NCBI RefSeq assembly: GCF_001420695.1
Contig: NZ_LJJB01000013.1
Location: 658,121-722,120 of the forward strand
Source of the DNA: Brevibacillus choshinensis
GTDB lineage: Bacteria > Bacillota > Bacilli > Brevibacillales > Brevibacillaceae
Direction of reading: 5' to 3'
Length of the DNA: 64,000 nt
Of this stretch, positions 54,401 to 64,000 are shown piece after piece (within the stretch, counting starts at the first letter, position 1; every line of letters begins with the position of its first letter). The position numbers and the translations under genes were made by a program. The notes under the pieces were generated by a model. That model had not been told where the DNA came from. It saw only the letters and a list, made by a program, of their open reading frames with translations, and did no database searches.

Positions 54401-54409
54401 GTGTGAAAT

Positions 54410-55117
54410 ATGGCAGTAATTTCGATGAAACAACTCCTCGAGGCTGGTGTTCACTTTGGTCACCAAACTCGTCGTTGGAACCCGAAAATGGCTCGCTATA
54501 TCTTCACCGAACGTAACGGAATCTACATTATCGACCTGCAAAAAACCGTAAAAAAAGTTGAGGAAGCGTACAACTTCGTACGTGAACTCTCTCAAAACGG
54601 CGGTAAAGTGCTCTTCGTTGGTACGAAGAAACAAGCACAAGAATCCGTTAAGGAAGAAGCAGAACGTACAGGTCACTACTTCATCAACCAACGTTGGTTG
54701 GGTGGTACCTTGACTAACTTCACTACCATCAAAAAGCGTACTTCTCGCTTGGCTGAGCTGAAACGCATGGAAGAAGATGGTACGTTTGAAGTATTGCCGA
54801 AGAAGGAAGTAATTGTTCTTCGCAAAGAAATGGATCGCCTGGAGAAATTCCTCGGCGGTATCGCTCACATGGATCAACTGCCGGACGCTCTGTTCGTCAT
54901 CGACCCACGCAAAGAGCGCATCGCTGTTGCAGAAGCTCGCAAACTGGGTATCCCAATCGTTGCAATCGTAGATACTAACTGCGATCCAGACGAGATTGAT
55001 TATGTAATCCCAGGTAACGACGACGCAATTCGCGCTGTAAAACTGCTGACTGCTAAAATGGCAGATGCCCTGCAAGAAGGCAACCAAGGCGGAGAGCAAG
55101 CCACAACAACTGCGTAA
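54410..55117 (+). CDS. rpsB: 30S ribosomal protein S2
   Basis: 235 residues. It has the S2 hallmark N-terminus ([20 protein letters not shown]), LVDTNCDPD-like [19 protein letters not shown] and AIRAVKLL. Ribosome site AAGGAGGTGTGAAAT is strong and codon use is biased toward highly expressed genes. Followed by a terminator before tsf. Confidence 0.97.
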   Translation: MAVISMKQLLEAGVHFGHQTRRWNPKMARYIFTERNGIYIIDLQKTVKKVEEAYNFVRELSQNGGKVLFVGTKKQAQESVKEEAERTGHYFINQRWLGGTLTNFTTIKKRTSRLAELKRMEEDGTFEVLPKKEVIVLRKEMDRLEKFLGGIAHMDQLPDALFVIDPRKERIAVAEARKLGIPIVAIVDTNCDPDEIDYVIPGNDDAIRAVKLLTAKMADALQEGNQGGEQATTTA

Positions 55118-55126
55118 GCAAGTGTA

Positions 55127-55172
55127 AGAGGGTGGACTGAGGGTGTCAGAACCCCCCGTCCATCCTTTTTTA
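55127..55172 (+). terminator. Terminator or attenuator between rpsB and tsf
   Basis: The arms AGGGTGGAC and GTCCATCCT (one G-T pair) with an inner GGGTGTC/ACCC part are followed by TTTTTTA. It suggests that tsf gets only part of the rpsB transcripts or has its own promoter in the following 70 bases, where I see no strong one. Confidence 0.82.
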
Positions 55173-55241
55173 CTGAATCAGAATGCAATAGAAGTAACCA
55201 AAACGATACTTAGAACGTAACTTTCCAAGGAGGTTAACTCA

Positions 55242-56129
55242 ATGGCAATTAATGCACAGACAGTTAAAGAACTGCGTGAGCGTACAGGTGCAGGTATGAT
55301 GGATTGCAAACGCGCGCTGGAAGAAACAAACGGCGACATGGAAAAAGCAATTGACTTGCTCCGCGAACGCGGTATTGCGAAAGCGGCGAAAAAATCCGGC
55401 CGTATCGCAGCTGAAGGTCTGACAGCGACTGCAGTTTCTGGTAACGTAGCAGCTGTTGTAGAAGTAAACTGCGAAACAGACTTCGTTGCGAAAAACCCTG
55501 AGTTCCAAACACTCGTGAAAGACATTGCAGAACACGTTGTTTCCCAACGTCCTGCTACTGTTGAAGAAGCACTGGAGCAACCATTCAAAGGTGAAGGCGA
55601 AACCTTGGCTCACGTGATCAACGAGAAAATCTCCACAATCGGTGAAAACATCTCCTTCCGTCGTTTCTTCGTTTCCGAGAAGTCCGACAATGGCGCTTTC
55701 GGTGCTTACCTCCATATGGGTGGCCGCATCGGTGTTCTGGTTACACTGGAAGGCACTCAAAACGATGGCCTGGCAAGAGACCTGGGAATGCACGCTGCAG
55801 CGTCTAACCCACGCTTTGCAAACCGTGAAGAAGTTTCCGCAGACGAGATCGAACGCGAGCGTGAAGTTCTGAAAAACCAAGCACTGGCTGAAGGCAAACC
55901 TGCTAACATCGTTGAGAAAATGGTTGAAGGTCGTCTCTCCAAGTTCTTCGAAGAGTACGTACTGGTTGAACAACCATTTGTTAAAGACCCAGACAAGAAA
56001 GTATCTGCTCTGTTGAAAGAAGCGGGCGCTACCTTGAAAGAATTCGCTCGTTTCCAAGTGGGCGAAGGTATCGAGAAAAAGCAAGAAGACTTTGCAGCTG
56101 AAGTAATGGCGCAAGTGAATAAACAATAA
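55242..56129 (+). CDS. tsf: Elongation factor Ts
   Basis: 295 residues. Guanine-nucleotide exchange factor for EF-Tu. UBA-like N-terminal ([19 protein letters not shown]), [11 protein letters not shown] and the coiled-coil dimerisation part near residues 180-230. Ribosome site CCAAGGAGGTTAACTCA is strong; codon bias is high. Confidence 0.97.
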   Translation: MAINAQTVKELRERTGAGMMDCKRALEETNGDMEKAIDLLRERGIAKAAKKSGRIAAEGLTATAVSGNVAAVVEVNCETDFVAKNPEFQTLVKDIAEHVVSQRPATVEEALEQPFKGEGETLAHVINEKISTIGENISFRRFFVSEKSDNGAFGAYLHMGGRIGVLVTLEGTQNDGLARDLGMHAAASNPRFANREEVSADEIEREREVLKNQALAEGKPANIVEKMVEGRLSKFFEEYVLVEQPFVKDPDKKVSALLKEAGATLKEFARFQVGEGIEKKQEDFAAEVMAQVNKQ

Positions 56130-56136
56130 TAAGGAT

Positions 56137-56166
56137 ATAGGGAACACCTCCGTGTTCCCTATTTTC
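56137..56166 (+). terminator. Terminator after tsf
   Basis: The perfect arms ATAGGGAACAC and GTGTTCCCTAT with a 4-base loop are followed by TTTTC. A second hairpin follows directly. Confidence 0.82.
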
Positions 56167-56171
56167 AAAGC

Positions 56172-56198
56172 GAGAGTTTCACTTCATGTGAAACTCTC
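56172..56198 (+). repeat. Perfect 11-base inverted repeat between tsf and pyrH
   Basis: GAGAGTTTCAC pairs with GTGAAACTCTC around a 5-base loop (TTCAT). No T run follows. It may act as a backup transcription barrier, a protein site or a block to exonucleases; which is unknown. Confidence 0.75.
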
Positions 56199-56270
56199 CT
56201 GTACGTAAAAAGCAATGTGCAGCTTTCCTGGCGGGATCCCCGAGACACTTGGTGTTATCCAAGTTTGTAA

Positions 56271-57050
<780 letters not shown>

Positions 57051-57053
57051 TGA

Positions 57054-57611
57054 ATGGCACAAACCGTGATTAAAGACATGGATGATCGCATGAACAAAGC
57101 GATCGCCAATCTGAAAAGAGACCTGTCCACCTTGCGTGCAGGGCGTGCAAACCCTGCTATGCTGGATCGTGTGATGGTTGATTATTATGGCTCACCAACG
57201 CCGATTAGCCAATTGGCAAACGTGAGCGTCCCAGAGCCGCGCATGCTGATCATTCAGCCATGGGACAAAACGGCGCTGAAAGAAATTGACCGTGCCCTGC
57301 AGCAATCCGACCTCGGTATCTCTCCGAGCAATGATGGTGTTGTCATTCGTATGGTCATTCCACCACTGACGGAAGAACGCCGTAAGGACTTGGTGAAATT
57401 GGCAGGAAAAAGCGGGGAAGAAACGAAAGTTGCGATTCGCAATATCCGCCGCGATGCAAATGATGAAATCAAAAAGCTCGAGAAAGCTGCAACGATTTCT
57501 GAAGATGATTCTCGCCGTCATCAGGAAACAGTTCAAAAAACGACGGATAAATTTATTGCAGAAGTCGACAAAATCGTTAAGGATAAAGAGAAAGACATCT
57601 TGGAAGTGTAA
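57054..57611 (+). CDS. frr: Ribosome recycling factor
   Basis: 185 residues. It frees ribosomes after termination together with EF-G. Motifs LRAGRANPAMLDRVMVDYYGS and PLTEERRKDLVKLAGKSGE are present with normal length. Ribosome site AAAGGGGGAATA overlaps the pyrH stop. Confidence 0.97.
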   Translation: MAQTVIKDMDDRMNKAIANLKRDLSTLRAGRANPAMLDRVMVDYYGSPTPISQLANVSVPEPRMLIIQPWDKTALKEIDRALQQSDLGISPSNDGVVIRMVIPPLTEERRKDLVKLAGKSGEETKVAIRNIRRDANDEIKKLEKAATISEDDSRRHQETVQKTTDKFIAEVDKIVKDKEKDILEV

Positions 57612-57619
57612 TTCAAGGG

Positions 57620-57643
57620 AATCCCCCTCACATTGAGGGGGAT
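57620..57643 (+). repeat. GC-rich hairpin between frr and uppS
   Basis: ATCCCCCTCA pairs perfectly with TGAGGGGGAT around a CAT loop. There is no run of T after it, so full termination is doubtful; RNA stabilisation or processing may be its role. Confidence 0.75.
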
Positions 57644-57678
57644 GTACGTCTATATCTCTCATTACGGGGGAACACTTT

Positions 57679-58449
57679 ATGTTAGAACATCTAGCGCGCA
57701 AATGGACCCGAAAAGAAAAACAAACCGTACAGGAAGAAGTGGATCTCTCGGGCAAAATCCCAGAGCACGTGGCAGTCATCATGGACGGGAACGGAAGATG
57801 GGCCAGTATGCGCAGTTTACCCCGGGTCGCCGGGCATCGAGCAGGTATGAAAACGGTGAAGAATGTCGTGAAGGCCGCTGATGAAATTGGTGTGCGCTAT
57901 ATTACGATGTACGCTTTTTCCACCGAAAACTGGAAGCGACCACGGGACGAAGTGGATTTTCTCATGAAGCTTCCGCAGGAATTTTTGTCGACAGAATTGG
58001 ATGAATTAATTGAACGAGATGTACGAATTCGCATGCTGGGTAGCAAGGACGAATTGCCTTCTCACACCTTAAAAGCGCTGCTGGAAGCGGAAGAGCAAAC
58101 AAGGGACAACCGTGGATTACAACTCAATTTTGCGTTAAACTACGGGGGTCGCGATGAGATTGTCAAAGCGTTTTCAATCATTGCGGAGCAAGTAAAAGCG
58201 GGGAAACTCGACCCGAAAGATTTGGATGAAGAAGTCATTTCCCGTTACCTGTATACAAGCGAAATTCCCGACCCAGACCTCTTGATTCGCACTAGTGGAG
58301 AGATTCGTTTGAGCAACTTTATGCTTTGGCAATTGGCCTACACGGAAATGTGGTTTACGGATGTGCTTTGGCCTGATTTTACCCGTGAACACTTTTATCA
58401 AGCGATTGTGGAGTACCAAGGCCGAGCTCGTCGCTACGGGGCGGTATAG
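57679..58449 (+). CDS. uppS: Undecaprenyl diphosphate synthase
   Basis: 256 residues. It makes the C55 lipid carrier for cell-wall synthesis. Active-site Asp36 in VAVIMDGNGRW, then FSTENWKRP, NYGGRDEI and RTSGEIRLSNFMLWQLAY. ATG 57679 follows ACGGGGGAACACTTT. It begins the uppS-cdsA-dxr-rseP block shared with B. subtilis. Confidence 0.97.
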   Translation: MLEHLARKWTRKEKQTVQEEVDLSGKIPEHVAVIMDGNGRWASMRSLPRVAGHRAGMKTVKNVVKAADEIGVRYITMYAFSTENWKRPRDEVDFLMKLPQEFLSTELDELIERDVRIRMLGSKDELPSHTLKALLEAEEQTRDNRGLQLNFALNYGGRDEIVKAFSIIAEQVKAGKLDPKDLDEEVISRYLYTSEIPDPDLLIRTSGEIRLSNFMLWQLAYTEMWFTDVLWPDFTREHFYQAIVEYQGRARRYGAV

Positions 58450-58466
58450 CCGAGAGGTGGAATCTG

Positions 58467-59252
58467 TTGAAGCAACGAATAGTTACTGGTTTGATTGGTG
58501 GAGCAGTCTTTCTGTTTTTGATTTACGCAGGAGGAGCTTGGTATTCACTTTTGGTTCTATTATTGGCTCTTGTTGGCCACTTTGAATTTATGAGGATGGC
58601 ACGCCTTCAGCCATTCAATGTAGCAGGTATTCTGGGATACGTTTTGATGGTGAGCATCCTTTGGCCATCACTTACTTTTTCCACATGGTTACCCATCAGT
58701 ACGCCGGATCTGATGATAGCGATACTCTTGCTTTTATTGATTTACTCCGTGCTGCGGAAAAATCAGTTTCATATCGAACACATCGCCCTTACGTTGGTGG
58801 GGGCGTTATACATAGGCTTCGGTTTTACTTACATGGCTGCTACCCGCAATCTACCGGACGGATTGATGTTAACGGTGCTGGTCATTCTAGCGATCTGGTC
58901 GACCGACTCGGGGGCTTATTTTGTCGGTAAAGCGATTGGCAAGAATAAACTGTGGCCAGAGATTAGCCCAAACAAGACGATCGAGGGGTCGTTGGGAGGT
59001 CTCGTTGCTGCAGTCGTTGTGGTACTAGCGGTAAATGCATGGCTAGGAAATTTGAGTATCGTACATGCCCTCATGATTGCTGTTGTCGCAGGAATCGTGG
59101 GGCAATTGGGAGATTTGGTTGAATCCGGACTGAAGCGTCATTTTGGGGTAAAAGATTCTGGACAGCTTATACCTGGACACGGGGGAGTGCTCGATCGGTT
59201 TGACAGTTTCCTACTTGTCTTTCCGGTTTTGCATCTACTAGGTATCGTCTGA
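58467..59252 (+). CDS. cdsA: Phosphatidate cytidylyltransferase
   Basis: 261 residues, about eight membrane segments. It makes CDP-diacylglycerol. The family signature lies near the C-terminus: SGLKRHFGVKDSGQLIPGHGG and LDRFDS. TTG start after GAGAGGTGGAATCTG. Confidence 0.95.
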   Translation: MKQRIVTGLIGGAVFLFLIYAGGAWYSLLVLLLALVGHFEFMRMARLQPFNVAGILGYVLMVSILWPSLTFSTWLPISTPDLMIAILLLLLIYSVLRKNQFHIEHIALTLVGALYIGFGFTYMAATRNLPDGLMLTVLVILAIWSTDSGAYFVGKAIGKNKLWPEISPNKTIEGSLGGLVAAVVVVLAVNAWLGNLSIVHALMIAVVAGIVGQLGDLVESGLKRHFGVKDSGQLIPGHGGVLDRFDSFLLVFPVLHLLGIV

Positions 59253-59288
59253 GACCTGGCGCATAAAGAAATATAGAGGGTGAAATCA

Positions 59289-60449
59289 TTGAAACAAATA
59301 GCACTCTTGGGTTCCACAGGTTCAGTCGGAACGAGTACCCTGAATGTGGTCGAACAGAATCCAGAGGAGTTTTCGGTTGTCGCGATGGCGGCAGGAACCA
59401 ATGTGGACTTGCTGACAGAACAAGTCAAGAAGTTCAGGCCACAGCTTGTCTCCGTCGGAAATGAACAGGCTGCCACTGCCCTGCAGAATCAACTCGGGGG
59501 ACAGGTAAAACCTCAGATCGTATACGGGTCTGAGGGATTGGAACTGGTAGCTCGCCATGAAGCTGCTAACTTCGTCATGACCGCAATTGTAGGCAGTGTG
59601 GGCGTCGCTCCCACATTGGCTGCCATTGAAGCGGGAAAAACGATTGGCTTGGCTAACAAAGAAACACTCGTTAGCGCTGGACCAGTTGTGATGAAGGCTG
59701 CGAGGGAAAAAGGGGTGGAGATCATCCCCGTCGACAGTGAGCACTCTGCTGTTTTTCAGTGTTTGCAAGGCGAGCGCAGTGCAGATGTAGCCCGTATCAT
59801 TTTGACCGCCTCTGGAGGGTCTTTTCGTCATTTACAGAGGGAAGACTTAGAACAAGTGACTGTTGCCCAAGCCTTGGCTCATCCGAACTGGAGCATGGGA
59901 GCGAAAATCACCATCGATTCGGCTACGATGATGAACAAAGGATTCGAGGTGATCGAAGCCCACTGGCTATTTGATATACCTTATGAACAGATCGACTGTG
60001 TGCTGCATTATGAAAGTATCATTCACTCTATGGTAGAATACAGGGACAGGGCGGTCATGGCGCAACTGGGGACACCGGATATGAGAGTTCCGATTCAGTA
60101 TGCGCTTAGCTATCCGGGGAGGATGAATCTGGCTACGGAAGAACTCGATTTGGTGAAGCTGGGCACTCTTCACTTTGCAGCCATGGATTTTGAACGCTAT
60201 CCTCTGTTACAATTGGCATATGAGTGCGGAAAAGCTGGCGGTACACACACAGCTGTTCTGAACGCAGCCAATGAAGTGGCCGTCGACCTGTTTTTAAAAG
60301 GTGCCATCCGTTTTCTAGAAATTGAAACCATCGTCAGAAAGACATGCGAAGCTCACCAAGGAGTAAACGACCCGACACTTGAGGAGATTTTTGCAGCCGA
60401 TCAGTGGGCTCGTACTCAAGCTAGGGAATTGTATACGGTAGGGCTTTAG
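59289..60449 (+). CDS. dxr: 1-deoxy-D-xylulose 5-phosphate reductoisomerase
   Basis: 386 residues. Second step of the MEP isoprenoid pathway. NADPH-binding [14 protein letters not shown], catalytic metal site [18 protein letters not shown], and [15 protein letters not shown] 59289 is chosen because GAGGG lies 8 bases upstream; GTG 59280 is possible. Confidence 0.95.
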   Translation: MKQIALLGSTGSVGTSTLNVVEQNPEEFSVVAMAAGTNVDLLTEQVKKFRPQLVSVGNEQAATALQNQLGGQVKPQIVYGSEGLELVARHEAANFVMTAIVGSVGVAPTLAAIEAGKTIGLANKETLVSAGPVVMKAAREKGVEIIPVDSEHSAVFQCLQGERSADVARIILTASGGSFRHLQREDLEQVTVAQALAHPNWSMGAKITIDSATMMNKGFEVIEAHWLFDIPYEQIDCVLHYESIIHSMVEYRDRAVMAQLGTPDMRVPIQYALSYPGRMNLATEELDLVKLGTLHFAAMDFERYPLLQLAYECGKAGGTHTAVLNAANEVAVDLFLKGAIRFLEIETIVRKTCEAHQGVNDPTLEEIFAADQWARTQARELYTVGL

Positions 60450-60475
60450 ATACTGAATGAAAGGTGGCTGTTCAC

Positions 60476-61747
60476 TTGCCTTTTCCCAATATGGATTCCG
60501 TTGAATCAATTCTCGCGATTGTAGTCGTTTTTGGGGTACTCGTATTCGTGCATGAACTGGGACATTTCCTGCTGGCCAAAAAGGCGGGAATACTTTGCCG
60601 CGAGTTTGCACTTGGCATGGGGCCCAAAATTTTTCGCGTGAAGCGGGGAGAGACGGAATACACGCTTCGCCTGTTGCCTATCGGAGGATTAGTTCGCATG
60701 GCGGGCGAAGACCCTGAAATGGATATGTTAAAACCCCACATGGAAGTCAGTGTGGAGCGAGATGCAGTGGGGAAGGTAACTCATATCCTTCTGGATGGGC
60801 CAAGTGCTGGCTCGGCTCGAGCTATTTCGGGAACGGTTGTAGACTTTGATCTGGAACAAGCGCTGAATTTGACGCTTGAAATCGATGGCGAACAACGAAC
60901 GTTCTCCTTGCATCCTCAGGCTCAATTGGTGAAAGATGGACAAGAGGTTCAGATCGCACCACTCAACAGGCAGTTCAAAGGGAAGACGGTATCGCAACGA
61001 TTTTGGGCGATTTTTGCCGGTCCTGCAGCCAACTTTATTTTGGCGTTTCTGCTGTTTGTCGCGATTGGGCTGATTTACGGGGTACCCAAAGACATTCCTT
61101 ACCTCGGCGAAGTGAGAGCAGGAGGACCTGCTGCACAAGCTGGGTTGCATCAAGGGGATAAAGTCATCGCCATTCAAGGCAAGCCTGTAGCTTCATGGAA
61201 AGAGATCGTAGAGATTGTGAGCCAATCACCGGGTAAGGAGCTAACCTTCGATTACGAGCGTAACGGACAGCGTCATACCGTCCCGGTCAAGGTAGCAAAA
61301 GACGAAAACAACGTCGGGAAAATCATGGTCTCCAACTCGTTGACATACGCGCCAGGTGAAGTCTTGAAGTACGGTGCGTCGTCGACCTATGAATTTACCA
61401 TGATGATCCTGAAAAGCCTAGGAATGCTCTTCACCGGCTCTGTAGGGCTTAATGATCTAAGTGGACCGGTTGGAATCTTTAAGATGACCGGTGAGTTCGC
61501 TCAACAAGGCTTGGCGATTCTGATGAAGTGGGCTGCCGTACTGAGCATCAACTTAGGGTTGTTCAATCTGTTGCCGCTTCCGGCGCTGGATGGTGGGCGT
61601 CTAGCATTTCTGGCAGTCGAAGCTTTGCGAGGTCGTCCTATCGATCCGCACAAGGAAGGCATGGTTCACTTCCTCGGATTTGCGTTCTTGATGCTTTTGA
61701 TTCTTGTAGTAACTTGGAATGACCTGCAACGGTTTTTCTTCCAATAA
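60476..61747 (+). CDS. rseP: Site-2 intramembrane metalloprotease RseP/RasP
   Basis: 423 residues. Zinc-binding HELGH (His26, Glu27, His30) in the first membrane segment, a PDZ domain (about 215-285, VRAGGPAAQAGLHQGDKV), and LNLGLFNLLPLPALDGGR as the third zinc ligand motif. It cleaves anti-sigma factors and remnant signal peptides. TTG 60476 is favoured by AAAGGTGG upstream; GTG 60464 is inside that site. Confidence 0.93.
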   Translation: MPFPNMDSVESILAIVVVFGVLVFVHELGHFLLAKKAGILCREFALGMGPKIFRVKRGETEYTLRLLPIGGLVRMAGEDPEMDMLKPHMEVSVERDAVGKVTHILLDGPSAGSARAISGTVVDFDLEQALNLTLEIDGEQRTFSLHPQAQLVKDGQEVQIAPLNRQFKGKTVSQRFWAIFAGPAANFILAFLLFVAIGLIYGVPKDIPYLGEVRAGGPAAQAGLHQGDKVIAIQGKPVASWKEIVEIVSQSPGKELTFDYERNGQRHTVPVKVAKDENNVGKIMVSNSLTYAPGEVLKYGASSTYEFTMMILKSLGMLFTGSVGLNDLSGPVGIFKMTGEFAQQGLAILMKWAAVLSINLGLFNLLPLPALDGGRLAFLAVEALRGRPIDPHKEGMVHFLGFAFLMLLILVVTWNDLQRFFFQ

Positions 61748-61796
61748 CGTACTCACATACTAGAAAGAATACAGACAAAATGAAGGATGGTGCAAA

Positions 61797-62879
61797 ATGT
61801 ACAAGCGCGAGGAGACGAAACCGGTATTTGTCGGAGGCGTACAAATTGGGGGCCAAAAAAGCGTAGTCATTCAGTCTATGACAACTGCAGACACGCGTGA
61901 TGTTGAAAAAACATTGGCCGAGATTGGGCGATTGCACGAAGTAGGATGTCAGATTGTTCGACTGGCTGTCATTAACGAAGATGCTGCACGTGCGATTAAA
62001 CAGATCAAGGAACGGTCCCCATTACCGCTCGTCGCTGACATTCACTTCGATCACAAGCTCGCTTTGATTGCTCTGGAAAGCGGAATCGATAAAATTCGGA
62101 TCAATCCGGGTAATATCGGATCCAAGGAGAAAACGCAAAGAGTCGTCGAGGCTTGCAGAGAACGTAATGTACCGATCCGTATTGGAGTAAACTCCGGTTC
62201 CGTTGAAAAGCGGTTACTCGAAAAATATGGTTATCCATCTCCAGAAGCTATCGTAGAAAGTGCAATGGACCACGTGCAGATCCTCGAAGACTTGAACTAC
62301 GACAACATTGTCATCTCTTTGAAGTCTTCAGATGTTCCAACGATGATCCAAACGTACTCGCTTATGGCGCAAAAACGTAACTATCCGCTGCACGTCGGGG
62401 TTACGGAAGCGGGGACTCAATTCTCTGGCAGCATCAAGTCTGCTGTAGGGATTGGTACCGTTTTGTCCATGGGGATTGGTGATACCATCCGTGTTTCGCT
62501 TACAGCAGATCCGGTTGAAGAGATCAAGGTAGCCAAGCAAATTTTGCGCAGTCTCGATATCGTCAATAACGATCCAGTTGTCATTGCATGCCCTTCCTGC
62601 GGACGTTGTGCAATTGATCTGATTGGTTTGGCGACGAAAGTTGAGGACGCTATTTCTACCTTGAAAGTTCCTTTGAAAGTAGCCGTTATGGGTTGTGCGG
62701 TAAATGGACCTGGAGAAGCGCGTGAGGCCGATGTAGGCGTTGCGGGTGGTAACGGAGAAGGTTTGATTTTCCGCAATGGCGAAATTGTTCGGAAAGTCAA
62801 GGAAACCGAACTGTTTGAAGAATTGATGAAGGAAATTGACGAAATGGTCGGTGAGCAAAAACCTACACATGTAGGGTAA
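61797..62879 (+). CDS. ispG: 4-hydroxy-3-methylbut-2-enyl diphosphate synthase IspG
   Basis: 360 residues. Iron-sulfur enzyme of the MEP pathway; the 4Fe-4S ligands are Cys265 and Cys268 (CPSCGRC), Cys300 (GCAVNGPGE) and Glu307. N-terminal TIM barrel with QSMTTADT. Ribosome site AAGGATGGTGCAAA is moderate. In B. subtilis ispG lies elsewhere; here two MEP-pathway genes, dxr and ispG, are close together. Confidence 0.95.
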   Translation: MYKREETKPVFVGGVQIGGQKSVVIQSMTTADTRDVEKTLAEIGRLHEVGCQIVRLAVINEDAARAIKQIKERSPLPLVADIHFDHKLALIALESGIDKIRINPGNIGSKEKTQRVVEACRERNVPIRIGVNSGSVEKRLLEKYGYPSPEAIVESAMDHVQILEDLNYDNIVISLKSSDVPTMIQTYSLMAQKRNYPLHVGVTEAGTQFSGSIKSAVGIGTVLSMGIGDTIRVSLTADPVEEIKVAKQILRSLDIVNNDPVVIACPSCGRCAIDLIGLATKVEDAISTLKVPLKVAVMGCAVNGPGEAREADVGVAGGNGEGLIFRNGEIVRKVKETELFEELMKEIDEMVGEQKPTHVG

Positions 62880-62956
62880 GCGATCTGATTGGTGAGCGTT
62901 AGGAATGGCTAAGCACAGACGCTCATGAATTCTGAAACGAATGAAGCTTTCTGCTA

Positions 62957-62990
62957 AACCGCGGTCTCTCATCAATGAGCAGGCCGCGTT
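62957..62990 (+). terminator. Hairpin upstream of proS, possible terminator
   Basis: ACCGCGG and CCGCGT arms with an inner CTCAT/ATGAG stem; it is followed only by TTAAAGGTTTTC, so termination may be weak. Another stem, TGAGCGT/ACGCTCA (about 62892-62926), lies just before. ACCGCGG recalls T-box antiterminators but the TGG before it is missing. Confidence 0.45.
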
Positions 62991-63025
62991 AAAGGTTTTC
63001 TATAAGGCATAAGGAGGACACGCAC

Positions 63026-64000
63026 GTGTTGAAGCAAAGCCAAATGTTGATTCCTACCCTGCGGGAAGTACCTGCTGACGCGGAGATTGCCAGCCACAAG
63101 TTGCTGCTACGCGCCGGTATGGCACGTCAGTTGGCATCCGGTATTTATACCTACCTGCCACTGGCGCTCCGCTCGCTCCATAAAATCCAAGCCATCGTGC
63201 GTGAAGAAATGAACAACGCTGGCGGTCAGGAACTGTTGATGCCTGCGATGCAGCCTGCTGAGCTGTGGCACCAAACTGGCCGTTGGGATGTATACGGCCC
63301 TGAGCTGGTCCGTCTGCGCGACCGCCATGATCGTTCCTTTGCCTTGGGACCGACCCACGAAGAGGTCATCACCAGCCTGGTTCGTGATGAAATCAATTCT
63401 TACAAAAAGCTGCCAATCAACCTGTACCAAATCCAAACCAAGTTTCGTGATGAAGTACGCCCACGCTTCGGACTGATTCGTTGCCGTGAATTCATCATGA
63501 AAGATGCGTATTCGTTTGACACGACCCAAGAAGGTCTGGATCGCAATTTCCAAGCGATGTACGATGCCTACACAAACATCTTTACCCGCGTCGGATTGAA
63601 TTTCCGTGCTGTTGAAGCGGACGCAGGGGCAATCGGTGGAAAAGGAACTTATGAGTTTATGGCGCTGTGTGATATCGGTGAAGACACCATCGCTTACTCC
63701 GAAGAAGGTGATTTTGCTGCCAATCTGGAGAAGGCAGAAGTCGTGTACAAGCCTGCCGCAAAACCAGAGACAGAAGCACCAGCAGCAGAAAAATTGCATA
63801 CGCCTGGTGTGAAAACGATCGAGCAATTGACAAATGCGCTCCATATTGAAGCCAAGCAGATTGTGAAAAGCTTGATCTACCGTGTAGATGACAAGCTTGT
63901 AATGGTTCTGGTTCGTGGTGATCACGAGTTGAACGAAATCAAGTTGAAAAACTTGTATGACGCAACCAGCGTAGGGCTGGCGACTGAGGCTGATATTGTA
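63026..64000 (+). CDS. proS: Prolyl-tRNA synthetase (partial, N-terminal 325 residues)
   Basis: Runs off the window. N-terminal class II core: [21 protein letters not shown] split early, [11 protein letters not shown], the class II motif 2 region [26 protein letters not shown] (shown here by its parts RPRFGL and [10 protein letters not shown]), and the start of the YbaK-like editing insert (from about 225). GTG 63026 follows AAGGAGGACACGCAC; TTG 63029 is equally in frame. Bacterial-type ProS is about 570 residues, so roughly 245 are missing. Confidence 0.94.
   Translation, partial: MLKQSQMLIPTLREVPADAEIASHKLLLRAGMARQLASGIYTYLPLALRSLHKIQAIVREEMNNAGGQELLMPAMQPAELWHQTGRWDVYGPELVRLRDRHDRSFALGPTHEEVITSLVRDEINSYKKLPINLYQIQTKFRDEVRPRFGLIRCREFIMKDAYSFDTTQEGLDRNFQAMYDAYTNIFTRVGLNFRAVEADAGAIGGKGTYEFMALCDIGEDTIAYSEEGDFAANLEKAEVVYKPAAKPETEAPAAEKLHTPGVKTIEQLTNALHIEAKQIVKSLIYRVDDKLVMVLVRGDHELNEIKLKNLYDATSVGLATEADIV

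Noticed and set aside
54335-56168. Minus-strand frames opposite rpsB and tsf
   Set aside because: Same reason: rich in Phe, Cys and Val, no ribosome sites, opposite highly expressed genes.
62880-63025. Functional T-box riboswitch before proS
   Set aside because: The essential UGG of the antiterminator bulge is absent and no specifier loop is evident in the short leader.

Overview
The window looks like the chromosome of an aerobic, motile, low-to-mid GC Firmicute of the Brevibacillus/Paenibacillaceae type. The evidence is strong GGAGG ribosome sites, frequent GTG and TTG starts, and a long stretch in the order known from Bacillus subtilis: sucC-sucD-dprA-topA-trmFO-xerC-hslV-hslU-codY, then the fla/che genes, then rpsB-tsf-pyrH-frr-uppS-cdsA-dxr-rseP, ending in proS. 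Naming the genus is an inference from gene content; no 16S gene is present.

Region 1 (1-6827) is the irregular part. The first 410 bases, which carry the 5' end of a comM gene, are repeated without a visible mismatch at 5113-5522, where comM is intact. The upstream copy is cut at codon 81 and joined to one end of an IS3-type insertion sequence. Between the repeats lie a soluble chemoreceptor, a secreted protein of five bacterial Ig-like domains, a second Ig-like gene that has lost its start and most of its signal peptide, a signal peptidase II, a DUF1653 protein and two very small reading frames. Recombination between the repeats would remove about 5.1 kb and leave one intact comM.

Region 2 (6828-12552) is accessory chromosomal sequence: a chagasin-type protease inhibitor on the minus strand, a three-gene cyclic-di-GMP cluster (EAL, unknown protein, CBS-GGDEF), a YbjQ-family protein, an SCP2-like protein, an AlbA_2/Schlafen-type protein and a lipoprotein.

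Region 3 (12739-23414) holds housekeeping genes: succinyl-CoA synthetase, DprA, topoisomerase I, TrmFO, XerC, the HslVU protease and the global regulator CodY, which ends at a strong terminator.

Region 4 (23789-54217) is one long co-directional flagellar and chemotaxis cluster, flgB through sigD and on to a SwrB-like protein and a small MltG-like membrane protein. It encodes the basal body, MS-ring, C-ring, type III export gate, ATPase complex, hook, the adaptation proteins CheB/C/D, the CheA/W/Y core, the FlhF/FlhG placement proteins and the flagellar sigma factor. Its main departures from the B. subtilis order are the lack of flgD between fliK and flgE, a TIGR02530-type protein in that place, an unrecognised membrane protein between cheD and sigD, and a FapA-like plus a small Gln-rich protein after sigD. 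A terminator overlapping the last stop codon ends the cluster.

Region 5 (54255-64000) starts at a good sigma-A promoter and carries translation, nucleotide, envelope-lipid and isoprenoid genes: rpsB, tsf, pyrH, frr, uppS, cdsA, dxr, rseP, ispG and the first 325 codons of proS. Hairpins sit between rpsB and tsf, tsf and pyrH, frr and uppS, and before proS. No rRNA, tRNA, CRISPR array or complete mobile element was seen.
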